A stretch of DNA of 64,000 nt from an uncultured Granulosicoccaceae bacterium (GCA_937965695.1 CALCKW010000002.1:186001-250000); one strand, 5' to 3'. Counted from the first letter of the stretch, positions 1 to 9,550 are shown. Notes: generated from the letters alone by a model not told the origin. Numbers and translations are program-made.

Positions 1-504
1 TTAATCGCGCGTTTGCGTCAGCATTACCCGGAGGCAAATCATGTGTGCTCTGCTTTTATCGCGGGCAGAGTCGGCAACACGACCGAAATAGGTTGCTCCG
101 ATGATGGCGAACCTTCAGGCACCGCTGGCAAACCCATGCTAAACGTATTGATGCACGGAGAAATATCGTTTGTCGTTGCGGCAGTCGCCAGAATATTTGG
201 TGGCACCAAACTGGGCACTGGAGGTTTAGCGAGAGCCTACGGTGGCGCTGTCACTGAGGCGATGGCGCTTGTGCAAATAGAAGAGCAACGTATTCTCACC
301 ACAGCTCGCTTCTCCATTCCCTACGCCTTTGAGGCACAAGCAAGACACCTGCTGCATAAACACGAAGGCGAATTGCAGTCTGCTGGCTACGGAGAAAAAG
401 TGACCATGAGTATTGCCATCAGTGCCAGTACCCTGCCGCTCTTCTCAGCGGAACTCCGTGACACCAGCGGAGGACAGTGTGAACAGCTGATGCCTGGCGA
501 ATGA
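1..504 (+). CDS. yigZ: YigZ/IMPACT family protein (5' end outside window)
   Basis: The reading frame is open from base 1, so the gene starts before the window; the TTG at base 13 is not the true start. About 167 C-terminal codons are present, against roughly 200 aa for the family. The family signature SDDGEPSGTAGKP is visible, followed by GGTKLGTGGLARAYGGA, which are the conserved blocks of the UPF0029/IMPACT N-terminal domain. The tail after it fits the usual small second domain. The family is linked to translation-related regulation in eukaryotes (IMPACT); the bacterial role is unsettled. It is followed by 157 bp without a gene. Confidence 0.85.
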   Translation, partial: LIARLRQHYPEANHVCSAFIAGRVGNTTEIGCSDDGEPSGTAGKPMLNVLMHGEISFVVAAVARIFGGTKLGTGGLARAYGGAVTEAMALVQIEEQRILTTARFSIPYAFEAQARHLLHKHEGELQSAGYGEKVTMSIAISASTLPLFSAELRDTSGGQCEQLMPGE

Positions 505-661
505 ATTTAACACACGGAACAAATATAACGGCTCCGCTGTCCCACTGAACATTGCACCATCGTTATAACAGTGACCGGTTTTTTTGCGATGCTGTCTATC
601 GCGCCCAGGGTCTTATAATTGCATTTGACAGAACACTATTTCCACCACATTTGAGTTTGCG

Positions 662-1174
662 TTGAGCGAAGAAAACACGACCAAAAGCACAGGACTAACC
701 TTTTTTATCTTGATGTGGGTGGTTTTATTTGGTCTTGCCCTTGTGCTTTTCGACAACCTTATCTCTGAGAGACAAAACCCTAATAGCTCACCTGTGAGCC
801 GCCTCAATGGTGAACAACAGGAGGTGGTGCTGCGCCGGAACTCTCAAGGGCATTTTGTTGCCACGGGTGTCGTCAATAACAGCAAAGTGGTGTTTATGGT
901 CGATACAGGTGCCACCGATGTGGTGCTTGGCGAAGCTACCGCCCGGCGTGCAGGGCTTAAAAAGGGATCCGGCGGTTTAGCCAACACTGCAAATGGTGTG
1001 ATCACTGTATACGACACACGAATCGACACGCTGCGACTTGGCGACATTACACTGCACAACGTCGAAGCCAGCATTAATCCACACATGGATGATGAGCAGG
1101 CCTTGCTTGGAATGAGTTTTTTGGGTCAGCTCGAAATGCTACAAAAAAATAACACACTGACCCTACGTTATTAA
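662..1174 (+). CDS. Membrane-anchored retropepsin-like aspartic protease (clan AA)
   Basis: 170 aa from a TTG start. A single hydrophobic segment at about residues 11-31 would anchor the protein in the inner membrane, with the catalytic domain outside the cytoplasm. The motif VDTGATDVVLG (Asp81-Thr82-Gly83) is the DTG catalytic signature of single-domain, dimerising retropepsin-like proteases, and a hydrophobic ALLGMSFL block near residue 143 fits the second conserved region. This matches the TIGR02281-type clan AA family. The substrate is unknown. Its stop overlaps the stop of the convergent DMT transporter gene by 4 bp. Confidence 0.8.
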   Translation: MSEENTTKSTGLTFFILMWVVLFGLALVLFDNLISERQNPNSSPVSRLNGEQQEVVLRRNSQGHFVATGVVNNSKVVFMVDTGATDVVLGEATARRAGLKKGSGGLANTANGVITVYDTRIDTLRLGDITLHNVEASINPHMDDEQALLGMSFLGQLEMLQKNNTLTLRY

Positions 1175-2058
1175 AGCGGTTCAGTTTTAACGGCAGAGTT
1201 CATACGGTTGCTTCGCCAGATTGTAAAAAGGCCCGAGAGCACGATTAGACCCGCGCCAAGCACAATCATGCTATCCAACGATTCCCCAAAAACAAAAAGG
1301 CCAATCATCACGGCGAACACCAAATGAAAATAAGCAAAAGGCTGAGTAGTTGCAGCTTCTGCAGCCTCCAGTGCTTTGATCAGTAAGTAGTGCCCCAAGA
1401 CCCCCGTTATACAAAGCGCCAGCATCCACCACCAATCATTTCCAACCATCGGTGACCAATAAAACGGTGCGACTAGCGTAATGGCAACCCCCCCCGCTAC
1501 GCCTGTCCAAAAGAAGCTGGTCGCGGCACTGTCTTTTTGTGACACATACCGAGTCAGCAAACTGTAGATCGCGAACAGTGCAGCAGATGCCAAAGGGACC
1601 AAGGCGGTCAAACTAAATACATCGCTGCCTGGTCGTAGAATGATGATGACACCTATAAAGCCCACACACACGGCCAACCAACGCCGCCACCCCACCGATT
1701 CTCCCAGTACTGGGCCCGAGAGCGCCACAACAAGCAACGGGTAACAGGCAAACACAGCGTGACTTTCGATCAGGCCCAATAGCGTAAACGCGGCCACCAT
1801 AACGCATATTTCGCACACTAAAAGTACGCCGCGAAGTGCTTGCAAGAGAGGCTGTGCCGACTGGGCTACCTGACGAATTCCTCCAACCTTCAGATGGCTC
1901 CAAGCAATCACAAAAGCGGCGAAAAACCAGTAGCGAAACATGACGACGGTCATCACATTGTATTTGTCCGCCAGCAACCGCGAGATGCCGTCTTGTACGG
2001 CAAAAACTAAGGTGGTGGCTAGCATCAGTGAGATACCGAGCCGAGTATTGTTTTGCAT
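1171..2058 (-). CDS. DMT-family (EamA) inner-membrane transporter
   Basis: About 295 aa with roughly ten hydrophobic segments arranged as two EamA repeats. The first begins LGISLMLATTLVFAVQDG and the second begins around VPLASAALFAIYSLLTRY. Drug/metabolite transporters of this type usually export amino acids or small metabolites; nothing here fixes the substrate. The frame stays open to 2118, but those extra residues are not membrane-like. I prefer the ATG at 2058, which has GGGG about 10 bases upstream. Confidence 0.85.
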   Translation of the reverse strand: MQNNTRLGISLMLATTLVFAVQDGISRLLADKYNVMTVVMFRYWFFAAFVIAWSHLKVGGIRQVAQSAQPLLQALRGVLLVCEICVMVAAFTLLGLIESHAVFACYPLLVVALSGPVLGESVGWRRWLAVCVGFIGVIIILRPGSDVFSLTALVPLASAALFAIYSLLTRYVSQKDSAATSFFWTGVAGGVAITLVAPFYWSPMVGNDWWWMLALCITGVLGHYLLIKALEAAEAATTQPFAYFHLVFAVMIGLFVFGESLDSMIVLGAGLIVLSGLFTIWRSNRMNSAVKTEPL

Positions 2059-2232
2059 GCAGCAGACCCCAGACAGGCACGCTACATCAGCGACCCAACA
2101 AGCTTTTAATAGTGGCATTTACCACCGCTAATGCCAACTTAAATAGTGCACCAACCAACAACACAGAAAAAGCATCGTAGCAGCGCGAACCATCGAGTGA
2201 CATCGCTCGTGCTATCAGGTCCGAACAGGTGC

Positions 2233-3897
2233 CTATTGCGCTGTTTCACTCGCAAGTTGACGCAGCATAAATTTCTGTACCTTGCCGGTGGCCGTCTTGG
2301 GAATCACTCCGAATATGATCCGATCAGGGCACTTAAAACCCGCCAACCGCTCACGGCAGTGACTGATCAACTGATCCGCACTCGGAGCGGGTTGTTTGGG
2401 ATGCAGCTCAACAAAAGCACACGGTCGTTCACCCCACCGCTGTGACGGCTCTGCAACCACAGCGGCTAAGGCAACGGCTGCGTGGGACGCAAGTGCGTCT
2501 TCAACCTCAAATGACGAGATATTTTCACCGCCAGAAATAATAATATCCTTGGCGCGATCTTTGAGTTGTATATAACCGTCAGGATGGCAAACCCCTAAGT
2601 CACCGGTGTGAAACCAGCCGCCAGCAAAAGCCTCTGCTGTCGCGTCAGGCTGCCTGAAATAACCCTTCATCGTCGCGTTGCCACGGGTCATCACTTCGCC
2701 CATTGTTTCACCATCCCACGGCACCGACTGCAGCGTCTCTGGATCGGCCACCATCAACCCAGCTTGGACGTGATAAGCAACCCCTTGCCTGGACTTTAAT
2801 CGCACCCGTTCGTCAGCCGGTTTTTTATCCCACTCCGGTTTCCAGCTACAGACCACTGCCGGCCCGTATATTTCGGTGAGGCCATAGACATGCGTCACGG
2901 CAAATCCTGCGTCTTCAACAGCACGCAGTGTCGCGGCCGTTGGCGGTGCCGCTGCAGTCATGACTTTAATCGTGCGTCCCTTGGGCAACGATTCACCATC
3001 GGCCACGGCCCGGGCGAGTAGATCCAAGACAAAGGGCGCGCCACAGAGATGGCTGACACCCTCATTATTGATCGCTTCAAGAATGGGCTCGGCACGAACT
3101 TCGCGGAGGCAAATACTGGTTCCGCCAAGCGCTGCGAGCGTCCAGGGAAAGCACCAACCGTTGCAGTGAAACATCGGTAGCGTCCAGAGATACACCGGAT
3201 GGTGTGCCATATCCCAAGCCAATACATTGCCCATGGCCAGTTGCTGTGCACCGCGGTGGCTGTAGATGACACCCTTGGGTTTCCCGGTTGTGCCAGAGGT
3301 GTAATTAAGACTGATAGACTGCCATTCATCAGCCGGTAGGTATCCGGCAAATTCTGCATCACCCGATTCTAGCCATGCGTCATAGGAGATCACACCATCA
3401 ACTTTATCTAGTGCAAGGTTGAGTGTGTGGTCGTTAAATTCCACCAATTGCGGCGGCTTACTTTCCATCAGCTTGATCGCAGCAAAAACCTGATCGCGAA
3501 AAGCTGAATCGTAAATCAATACGGGCGATTCGGCATGCTCAAAAATATAGGCAAGTGTGGCGGGCTCTAGACGGGTGTTTATTGCATTGAGCACGGCACC
3601 CGCCATCGGCACGCCATAGTGCGCAAAAAATAGCTCTGGTGTGTTGGCAGCCATCACCGACACGACCTGACCGGGTTGGACGTGCATTGCCACCAAAGCC
3701 GCTGCCATTTTGCGTGCAAGCTCTGCGCTCTCAGACCAACTCCAGCGCTTGTTGCCGTAGACACAAGCGGGGTGATCAGCGTAAACAACGGCCGATCGTT
3801 GTAGAAAATTCAGCGGTGAAAGGGGTTCAAAGTTGGCAGCGCAGCTCGGCAAATCTCGTGCGACAGCGGCTTGCTCAGGATGGCCAATGGGCTGCAT
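2233..3897 (-). CDS. AMP-forming acyl-CoA synthetase
   Basis: 554 aa ANL-superfamily adenylating enzyme. The phosphate-binding loop YTSGTTGKPKG lies at about residues 199-209, the VYGLTEIYGP motif is mid-protein, and WFHTGDLGVCHPDGYIQLKDRAKD-type blocks (the hinge and A8 region) follow. The catalytic lysine sits in PKTATGKVQK near the C-terminus. Such enzymes activate a carboxylate to acyl-AMP and then acyl-CoA in the cytoplasm. The sequence type resembles medium-chain and methylmercaptopropionate (DmdB-like) ligases, but the substrate cannot be read from the sequence. It appears monocistronic. Confidence 0.88.
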   Translation of the reverse strand: MQPIGHPEQAAVARDLPSCAANFEPLSPLNFLQRSAVVYADHPACVYGNKRWSWSESAELARKMAAALVAMHVQPGQVVSVMAANTPELFFAHYGVPMAGAVLNAINTRLEPATLAYIFEHAESPVLIYDSAFRDQVFAAIKLMESKPPQLVEFNDHTLNLALDKVDGVISYDAWLESGDAEFAGYLPADEWQSISLNYTSGTTGKPKGVIYSHRGAQQLAMGNVLAWDMAHHPVYLWTLPMFHCNGWCFPWTLAALGGTSICLREVRAEPILEAINNEGVSHLCGAPFVLDLLARAVADGESLPKGRTIKVMTAAAPPTAATLRAVEDAGFAVTHVYGLTEIYGPAVVCSWKPEWDKKPADERVRLKSRQGVAYHVQAGLMVADPETLQSVPWDGETMGEVMTRGNATMKGYFRQPDATAEAFAGGWFHTGDLGVCHPDGYIQLKDRAKDIIISGGENISSFEVEDALASHAAVALAAVVAEPSQRWGERPCAFVELHPKQPAPSADQLISHCRERLAGFKCPDRIIFGVIPKTATGKVQKFMLRQLASETAQ

Positions 3898-3972
3898 GTA
3901 AATTGCTCCTTTGTCGTTTTGTGTCTTTCATTGATTGGATGGTAATCAGTCTACACACGGTAAGGCAAATAC

Positions 3973-4671
3973 TCAGTGACCGGATGTAGCTCTGCTGCTG
4001 ATCAATGCCTCGAAAGCTCCCTGCTCAGAAACAGGTGCGATCAAGGCAAAACACCCTTCACTGTCCGGCTCTACATCAATGCGCACCGTTGATTCCGAGA
4101 CGCTATTTGATGTGCCAATCGCTGATCCAATCGCCATCTTTAGCCCATGCAGGGGATAGAGCAATCCACTAGAGCTTGTAAACGAGACGTCGGATAGGGG
4201 AAAAATTGAAAGCCTTGTGCCTGGGCTCATCTCTAATTGCACGCTTTCATCACAGACGAGAATGACGTCATCTTCCGACAATAACATCACGTTGTGCGTC
4301 CTTAAATAACGAACCAATAAGTGCAAACTCTCCAACGTGTGATCGAGTCTCTGCCCGCAAAAACCCAAGGCCAAATACCAAGGAGCGCGTGTGCTGTAGA
4401 GGCATTTTTCAAAATCGGTACTGTTTTGCTCGGCGATTTGCCGAGTGTGACAACGACGCGCCCAGTTGTCTCTGTGCGTCAGCGAATCCATGTCACCAAT
4501 AATAGCGTCGGGGATAACCTCACTTCCCAGCAATTGATTGGCACCTCCATCAGCTGCCACCAGCGCAAAGCCTCTAGCCAGCTGACTGTGCAGCTGCCCA
4601 ACGGGAACCTCTGCACCGCCTAATAGCAACACCGGCTGCTCAAACACCAAACAATCACGCTCTGCAGTCAT
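3973..4671 (-). CDS. thiN: Thiamine pyrophosphokinase
   Basis: 232 aa. Transfers pyrophosphate from ATP to thiamine, giving thiamine diphosphate. Diagnostic blocks are VAADGGANQLL, IIGDMDSL, STDFEKCL and GFCGQRLDHTLESLHLL, in the order and spacing of the TPK catalytic domain, followed by the beta-rich thiamine-binding region (GTRLSIFPLSD). The thiamine ABC importer lies 4 kb away, so uptake followed by one-step pyrophosphorylation is a complete salvage route here. The C-terminal region is less conserved. Confidence 0.85.
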   Translation of the reverse strand: MTAERDCLVFEQPVLLLGGAEVPVGQLHSQLARGFALVAADGGANQLLGSEVIPDAIIGDMDSLTHRDNWARRCHTRQIAEQNSTDFEKCLYSTRAPWYLALGFCGQRLDHTLESLHLLVRYLRTHNVMLLSEDDVILVCDESVQLEMSPGTRLSIFPLSDVSFTSSSGLLYPLHGLKMAIGSAIGTSNSVSESTVRIDVEPDSEGCFALIAPVSEQGAFEALISSRATSGH

Positions 4672-4805
4672 TCTCTACTCTAGCTTAAAAGTCTATGCTT
4701 GATTTTCGCATACAAACCGAGCCTAATTCCTTTTATATAGGCACTATCCTAGGAGCCATAGATCCGTTAGGCTGCCTCTACTTTCCTGAAAATCGGATTA
4801 TTCGC

Positions 4806-5420
4806 ATGATCAGCTTAGAATTTATGTTGACCTCGCTAGTCGTCGTGCTAATTCCGGGCACCGGTGTCATTTACACAATCTCTACCGGTTTGTTTTTTGG
4901 ACGTCGTGCTGCCTTTATGGCGACCGTCGGCTGCACCTTGGGAATTTTGCCGCAGCTTCTCGCCTCTGTGCTAGGCGTCGCTGCCGTTTTACACACCAGT
5001 GCACAGGCGTTTCAGCTGCTGAAATTCCTAGGTGTTGCCTATTTACTTTATTTAGCTTGGTCAACGTGGACTGCAACGGGTTCACCTGCCTTAGAAAGTA
5101 AGGCATCAGATCGCAGTGGAAGAAAAATCGCTGCGCAAGCATTTCTGCTCAATGTACTCAACCCTAAACTGACACTGTTCTTTTTAGCTTTTTTGCCACA
5201 GTTTATTCCCCATGATGCTACCTCACCAACAACCAATATGTTGGTTTTGAGCAGCGTTTTTATGCTGATGACATTTATTGTATTTATTGTTTACGGCGCC
5301 CTTGCAGATGCCGCTAGCCGTTATGTTGTCAATAACCCAACGGCAATGAAAACCATGCAAAGAAGTTTCTCTCTCACTTTTGCCGGTCTGGGCTGCAAAC
5401 TCGCACTGACAGAGCGCTGA
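4806..5420 (+). CDS. LysE/RhtB-family amino-acid exporter
   Basis: 204 aa from the ATG at 4806. The frame opens at 4695, but the first 37 codons are not membrane-like and family members begin with an MxxxEFMLTSLVVVLIPGTGV-like segment. About six transmembrane segments are visible, with the family motif PGTGVIYTISTGLFFGRRAAF and NVLNPKLTLFFLAFLPQFI. The expected role is proton-driven efflux of amino acids or similar small solutes; the substrate is unknown. Confidence 0.87.
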   Translation: MISLEFMLTSLVVVLIPGTGVIYTISTGLFFGRRAAFMATVGCTLGILPQLLASVLGVAAVLHTSAQAFQLLKFLGVAYLLYLAWSTWTATGSPALESKASDRSGRKIAAQAFLLNVLNPKLTLFFLAFLPQFIPHDATSPTTNMLVLSSVFMLMTFIVFIVYGALADAASRYVVNNPTAMKTMQRSFSLTFAGLGCKLALTER

Positions 5421-5491
5421 TCACCCAGCTAATGACTACCACGGATCGTTGCCACTCTCGCCAACGCGCAACACCCTAGACTGAGGCCAGC

Positions 5492-6106
5492 ATGAAAAAG
5501 ATACTTGTACTCTATGCTCATCCAGCGCAACGCCATTCACGTGTCAATTCCGCTATGGCCGCCCGAGCACAAACCCTAGATGACATCACTTTTGTCGATT
5601 TATATGCAGAGTATCCGCGATTCAAAATTGACGTGGAGCGAGAACAGCAACGATTGTTGCAACACGATGTCATTGTGTTGCAGTTCCCAATGATGTGGTA
5701 TTCAACCCCGTCGTTATTAAAAGAATGGCAAGATCTTGTCCTCGAGTATGGGTTTGCCTACGGAGAAGGTGGCGACAAGCTGGCCGGCAAAACACTTGCG
5801 CTGGCTATCAGCACTGGAGGTTCTAAAGACGCATTCAGTACGACAGGATATCAGCAACATCAACTGCCGGACTTTCTCACCCCTCTGCGCCAGACTGCAC
5901 ACCTGTGCCAATTGCACTGCTTGCCACCTTATGTCTTGTTTGGCGCACTGAGTGAAACAAATGATGCGGACCTCAACCGTCATGTCGACTGTTATTGTCA
6001 ATACTTAGGCGGTTTGCGTGATCAACGCCTACCAGCCGATAGCATAGGCACACTGCCCTACTTTGAAGCACATCAACTGACAACACTTCTGGAGACTGGA
6101 GCATGA
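5492..6106 (+). CDS. kefF: KefF/KefG-like NAD(P)H oxidoreductase, ancillary subunit of the K+ efflux system
   Basis: 204 aa flavodoxin-fold quinone reductase. It opens with KKILVLYAHPAQRHSRVN, the FMN phosphate-binding loop, and carries FPMMWYSTPSLLKEWQD, typical of KefF/KefG/MdaB. The stop overlaps the start of the downstream antiporter by 4 bp (ATGA), the arrangement seen for kefF-kefC. In the family it docks on the cytoplasmic side of the antiporter and stimulates glutathione-adduct-gated potassium efflux. I cannot separate the KefF and KefG subtypes from sequence alone. Confidence 0.85.
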   Translation: MKKILVLYAHPAQRHSRVNSAMAARAQTLDDITFVDLYAEYPRFKIDVEREQQRLLQHDVIVLQFPMMWYSTPSLLKEWQDLVLEYGFAYGEGGDKLAGKTLALAISTGGSKDAFSTTGYQQHQLPDFLTPLRQTAHLCQLHCLPPYVLFGALSETNDADLNRHVDCYCQYLGGLRDQRLPADSIGTLPYFEAHQLTTLLETGA

Positions 6107-7989
6107 CGGGTGTATTGCTACAGGCTTTTATCTACCTCATGGCAGCTGTTATAGCCGTTCCTTTAGCCAAGAGACTGGGTCTGGGGTCGGTATTGGGGTA
6201 TTTGATGGCAGGCATTGTCATTGGACCCCTGCTGGGCTTTGTTGGCGACGAGACCCAAGAGATTCAACATGTTGCCGAATTTGGCGTTGTGATGATGTTG
6301 TTTTTGGTCGGGCTTGAATTAGAACCGCGAGCGCTCTGGGCAATGCGCCATAAATTGCTTGGCCTTGGTGGCTTGCAAGTGGCACTAACGACGGCGGTAA
6401 TCACTGCACTGGCAATGGCATTAGGGCAAGTGTGGAGTATCTCTCTGGCGATCGGGTTGGTTTTTTCTCTGTCGTCCACTGCCATTGTGCTTCAAAGCCT
6501 CAATGAAAAAGGCTGGATGAAAACCGATGGCGGCCAATCGAGTTTTTCAGTGCTGTTGTTTCAAGACATCGCGGTCATTCCCATGCTGGCCTTGATACCA
6601 CTGTTAGCGCTCCCCGAGCTGCAAGAGGCAGCTCACAGTGCCGGTGAAAGCCACGGTTCAGAGATGAGCCTGCTCACCGGTCTTGCAGGTTGGCAAGCGG
6701 CAGTGGTCACACTAGCCGCAGTAGCGGCGGTGGTTGTCGGCGGTCACTTCCTCTCAAGACCCTTGTTTCAATTTGTCGCTCTTGCCAAGCTTCGAGAAGT
6801 TTTTACCGCTGCCGCTTTGTTGCTGGTGATAGGCATTGCTCTATTGATGTCATTGGTTGGATTGTCTCCTGCATTGGGTACTTTTTTGGCAGGTGTGGTA
6901 CTCGCCAACAGCGAATTCAGGCACGAGCTAGAGAGTGATATTGACCCTTTCAAGGGGCTACTGCTCGGTTTGTTTTTTATCACGGTCGGCGCGGGCATCA
7001 ACTTTGATATTTTATTTGCCAACGTCGGGACTGTGCTCAGTTTAACGATTACATTGATTGCCATCAAAGCAGGCGTACTGCTGCTTTTGGCAAAGGTATT
7101 CAAGCTGGGTAAGTCAGATACTTGGCTATTTGCTTTGTCGCTGGCCCAGGCGGGTGAATTTGGCTTTGTGCTGCTAGCCCTAACCGTGCAGAACAGTGTT
7201 ATTCCAGCAGCATTAGCCGACACCTTGTTGTTGGTTGTTGCCTTTTCAATGTTGCTCACTCCACTGCTGTTCATTTGTTATGAAAAGTTTTTGTTACCTC
7301 GAATGGAGACAGAGCAACAAAGTGGAAATGATGCAATCCCTGAAAAAGCAAAAATCATCATTGCAGGCACTGGCCGCTACGGTCAAATCATCAACCGAAT
7401 GTTGCTCAGCTCTGGCTATGAGACCGTCGTTCTGGATATTAGCGCCGAGACAATTGATCGTGTCGCACGGTTTGGCGTGCAGACCTATTACGGTGATGCA
7501 GCACGCCCCGACTTATTGCACGCGGCAGGTTTGCACGAGGCAGATATGCTAATTGTCGCCATTGATGACCGCGAACGAACACGAGAAATCGTACAACACG
7601 CTAGACGTGAGCGACCTGATATTCATATTGTCGCCCGAGCCTTTGACCGCCTTGATGTCTACAAGCTTTTTCAGGACGGTGCTAACGACATCATCCGAGA
7701 AACCTTCGACAGTGCAGTGCGAGCCGGTCGCTCAGCCCTAGAGGGGTTGAATATGCATCCCTTTGAGGCTGAGAAAGTTGTTCATGCATTTGTCGAGTCT
7801 GACAAAAGTGCGATGCGCCAGCTCGCTGAAGTCTACGACCCAGAGATACCAGCCCATGAAAATACCGCCTACGTCGAACTCAGCAAACGTGTGCGCGACG
7901 AGACCGAGACAGCGGTACGCAGTAGCCAGTCCGCCAACAAAGGGTTGGTAGACCGCGCTTGGCGACCACCCGCCAGCACCGATCTATGA
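6103..7989 (+). CDS. kefC: Glutathione-regulated K+/H+ antiporter, KefB/KefC type (CPA2)
   Basis: 628 aa, the usual length. The N-terminal ~390 residues form a polytopic CPA2 exchanger (LGYLMAGIVIGPLLG, FLVGLELEPRALW, FSLSSTAIVLQSL, LLFQDIAVIPML). A cytoplasmic Rossmann RCK/TrkA-N domain follows, with AGTGRYGQIINRMLLSSGY near residue 423 and VVLDISAETIDRV after it. The flavodoxin-like ancillary subunit is immediately upstream and translationally coupled. Expected role: potassium efflux with cytoplasmic acidification as protection against electrophiles. The KefB versus KefC choice is not certain. A dispersed repeat starts 3 bp after the stop codon. Confidence 0.9.
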   Translation: MTGVLLQAFIYLMAAVIAVPLAKRLGLGSVLGYLMAGIVIGPLLGFVGDETQEIQHVAEFGVVMMLFLVGLELEPRALWAMRHKLLGLGGLQVALTTAVITALAMALGQVWSISLAIGLVFSLSSTAIVLQSLNEKGWMKTDGGQSSFSVLLFQDIAVIPMLALIPLLALPELQEAAHSAGESHGSEMSLLTGLAGWQAAVVTLAAVAAVVVGGHFLSRPLFQFVALAKLREVFTAAALLLVIGIALLMSLVGLSPALGTFLAGVVLANSEFRHELESDIDPFKGLLLGLFFITVGAGINFDILFANVGTVLSLTITLIAIKAGVLLLLAKVFKLGKSDTWLFALSLAQAGEFGFVLLALTVQNSVIPAALADTLLLVVAFSMLLTPLLFICYEKFLLPRMETEQQSGNDAIPEKAKIIIAGTGRYGQIINRMLLSSGYETVVLDISAETIDRVARFGVQTYYGDAARPDLLHAAGLHEADMLIVAIDDRERTREIVQHARRERPDIHIVARAFDRLDVYKLFQDGANDIIRETFDSAVRAGRSALEGLNMHPFEAEKVVHAFVESDKSAMRQLAEVYDPEIPAHENTAYVELSKRVRDETETAVRSSQSANKGLVDRAWRPPASTDL

Positions 7990-7992
7990 GGT

Positions 7993-8161
7993 TCTAGGGA
8001 GCCTAGAATTAAGTCTGATCAGTAACGTTGGTGCGAAAAAATTGGACCTAGCTAGACGCGAAACGACAGCAATAGTGGAGCTATTGGCTAATTTGCAACG
8101 CAGCTGGGCCGAATTTAGCGCGTCGACGGTACAAGCATGACTTGATCTAAGGTTCCCTAGA
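7993..8161 (+). repeat. Dispersed TIR element, copy A
   Basis: 169 bp. The ends TCTAGGGAGCCT (7993-8004) and AGGTTCCCTAGA (8150-8161) are inverted repeats with one mismatch, and similarity continues inward to about 23 bp. The centre holds a small hairpin, CAATAG-loop-CTATTG (about 8070-8086). It shares long blocks with copies near 14875, 53715, 56108 and 61455. A 75-codon reverse-strand frame across it (7984-8211) is repeat-derived, not a gene. Confidence 0.8.
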
Positions 8162-8366
8162 GCTATTTGCTTGGATGTAGATTGCTGTTGAGCCATGGAA
8201 ACGCACGGCACTTTATAAACCCAAGATCATAGGTCTTGCAAAGGCATGTGTGGTGCGTCCGTTGGCTCAACGTCACAATATAAATACGTCAAATACTCCT
8301 TGGACTTAAGCCCAAGGCCATCTGGTATTTGCGGCCGAACCGCCATCAACTTATACTGGTGACGCA

Positions 8367-8455
8367 ACACACGCTGGGGTGCCCTGTCTTTGGACGGAGC
8401 TGAGAAAAACCCATTGAACCTGAACCGGTTAATACCGGCGGAGGAAGCGTACAAA
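8367..8455 (+). promoter_or_regulatory. TPP (THI-box) riboswitch upstream of thiB
   Basis: Conserved TPP aptamer elements appear in the right order: CTGGGGTGCC at 8374-8383, GCTGAGA at 8399-8405, an ACCC block at 8409-8412, GAACCTGA at 8416-8423, and CGGTTAATACCGGCG-GAGGAA at 8426-8445. It precedes thiBPQ, as expected for a thiamine-repressed importer. GCCGG followed by a T5 run (8472-8481) could be the terminator part of the expression platform, since CCGGC within the aptamer 3' region can pair with GCCGG. The choice between transcriptional and translational control is inference. Confidence 0.93.
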
Positions 8456-8521
8456 GTTCAAGCCGACACTTGCCGGTTTTTCCTTGTAACATCCCTCCGC
8501 GTCCAATTTTGGAGACGCGAA

Positions 8522-9535
8522 ATGCGCTTATTTCCCACAATGGCCGTAGCTGCCATGACACTAATTGCGAGCAACTACAACGTTGCTTTAGCTGCCGACA
8601 AACCCACACTCACGGTTTACACCTACGACGCGATTGCCGCTGACTGGGGGCCTGCGCCACTGATTGAGCAAGCTTTTGAAAAAAGCTGCCAATGCGACCT
8701 CGTTTTTGTTGTGGCTGATTCATCGATCGGGACCCTGCGAAAAGTCCAACTAGAAGGCGAAGACACGGCTGCAGATGTTGTGATGGGTCTGGATACAAAC
8801 ATCGCCGAAGCGGCACGTGAGACGGGCTTGTTCGCAGAACATAACGCTGACACCAGTGCACTCACACTGCCGACGGGTGAATGGACAGACACCACCTTTT
8901 TACCCTTCGATTACAGCTATTTCGCGTTTGTGTATAACAAAGAGCTCACCCCGGAAGTACCCGCCAGCTTTGAAGAACTGGCAGCCCTGCCCGAAGACTT
9001 TAAAATTATCATACAAGACCCACGCAGCAGCACGCCCGGACTGGGATTAGTGCTTTGGTTGCAAACGGCTTATGGCGAACGTGCCGAATCCCTGTGGGAA
9101 GAGCTTGCGCCGCACGTGCTAACTGTGACCAAAGGCTGGTCTGACGCTTACGGCTTGTTCCTGAAGGAAGAAGCGCAAATGGTCCTCTCTTACACCACTT
9201 CACCTGCCTATCATCGCATTGCCGAAGAAGACCAGCGATTTGATTGGGCTGCATTTGATGAAGGACACTACTTGCAAATAGAGGTCGCCGCGATGCTAAA
9301 AAGCAGTAAGCAACCTGAATTGGCCCAGTCATTTCTGCAATTTCTGCTCAGTGATACCGTGCAAGACATTATTCCGACGACCAATTGGACTTACCCCGCA
9401 ACGCAGACAGCAAAAGGTTTGCCTGAAGGATTTGGTGACACCTCTCCGGCGAAAACTTTGCTCATGAGCGGCGTGGAAGTGGAAAAAAATCGTTCTGAGT
9501 GGATTGACACTTGGCAAGAGAAGCTGTCTCGATAA
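8522..9535 (+). CDS. thiB: Thiamine ABC transporter, periplasmic binding protein ThiB
   Basis: 337 aa from the ATG at 8522, which has GGAG 9 bases upstream. The frame opens at 8390, but that start lies inside the riboswitch aptamer. Residues 1-28 form a signal peptide ending ALAADKP. The mature protein begins LTVYTYDAIAADWGP, typical of ThiB, and contains the IIQDPRSSTPGLGLVLWLQ and KGWSDAYGLFLKEEAQMVLSY blocks. It delivers thiamine or its phosphates to ThiP. It is the first gene of thiBPQ, with thiP 15 bp downstream. Confidence 0.93.
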   Translation: MRLFPTMAVAAMTLIASNYNVALAADKPTLTVYTYDAIAADWGPAPLIEQAFEKSCQCDLVFVVADSSIGTLRKVQLEGEDTAADVVMGLDTNIAEAARETGLFAEHNADTSALTLPTGEWTDTTFLPFDYSYFAFVYNKELTPEVPASFEELAALPEDFKIIIQDPRSSTPGLGLVLWLQTAYGERAESLWEELAPHVLTVTKGWSDAYGLFLKEEAQMVLSYTTSPAYHRIAEEDQRFDWAAFDEGHYLQIEVAAMLKSSKQPELAQSFLQFLLSDTVQDIIPTTNWTYPATQTAKGLPEGFGDTSPAKTLLMSGVEVEKNRSEWIDTWQEKLSR

Positions 9536-9550
9536 GGAATCATCAACTTA

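Noticed and set aside
7984-8211. 75-codon reverse frame, with translated similarity to the frame at 53726-53959
   Set aside because: Both frames lie over copies of the dispersed repeat in the same orientation; the shared peptide reflects the repeat, and neither has a good start signal.
8390-8521. Longer N-terminus for ThiB
   Set aside because: It would place the start inside the TPP aptamer, ahead of a clear signal peptide with its own ribosome-binding site.
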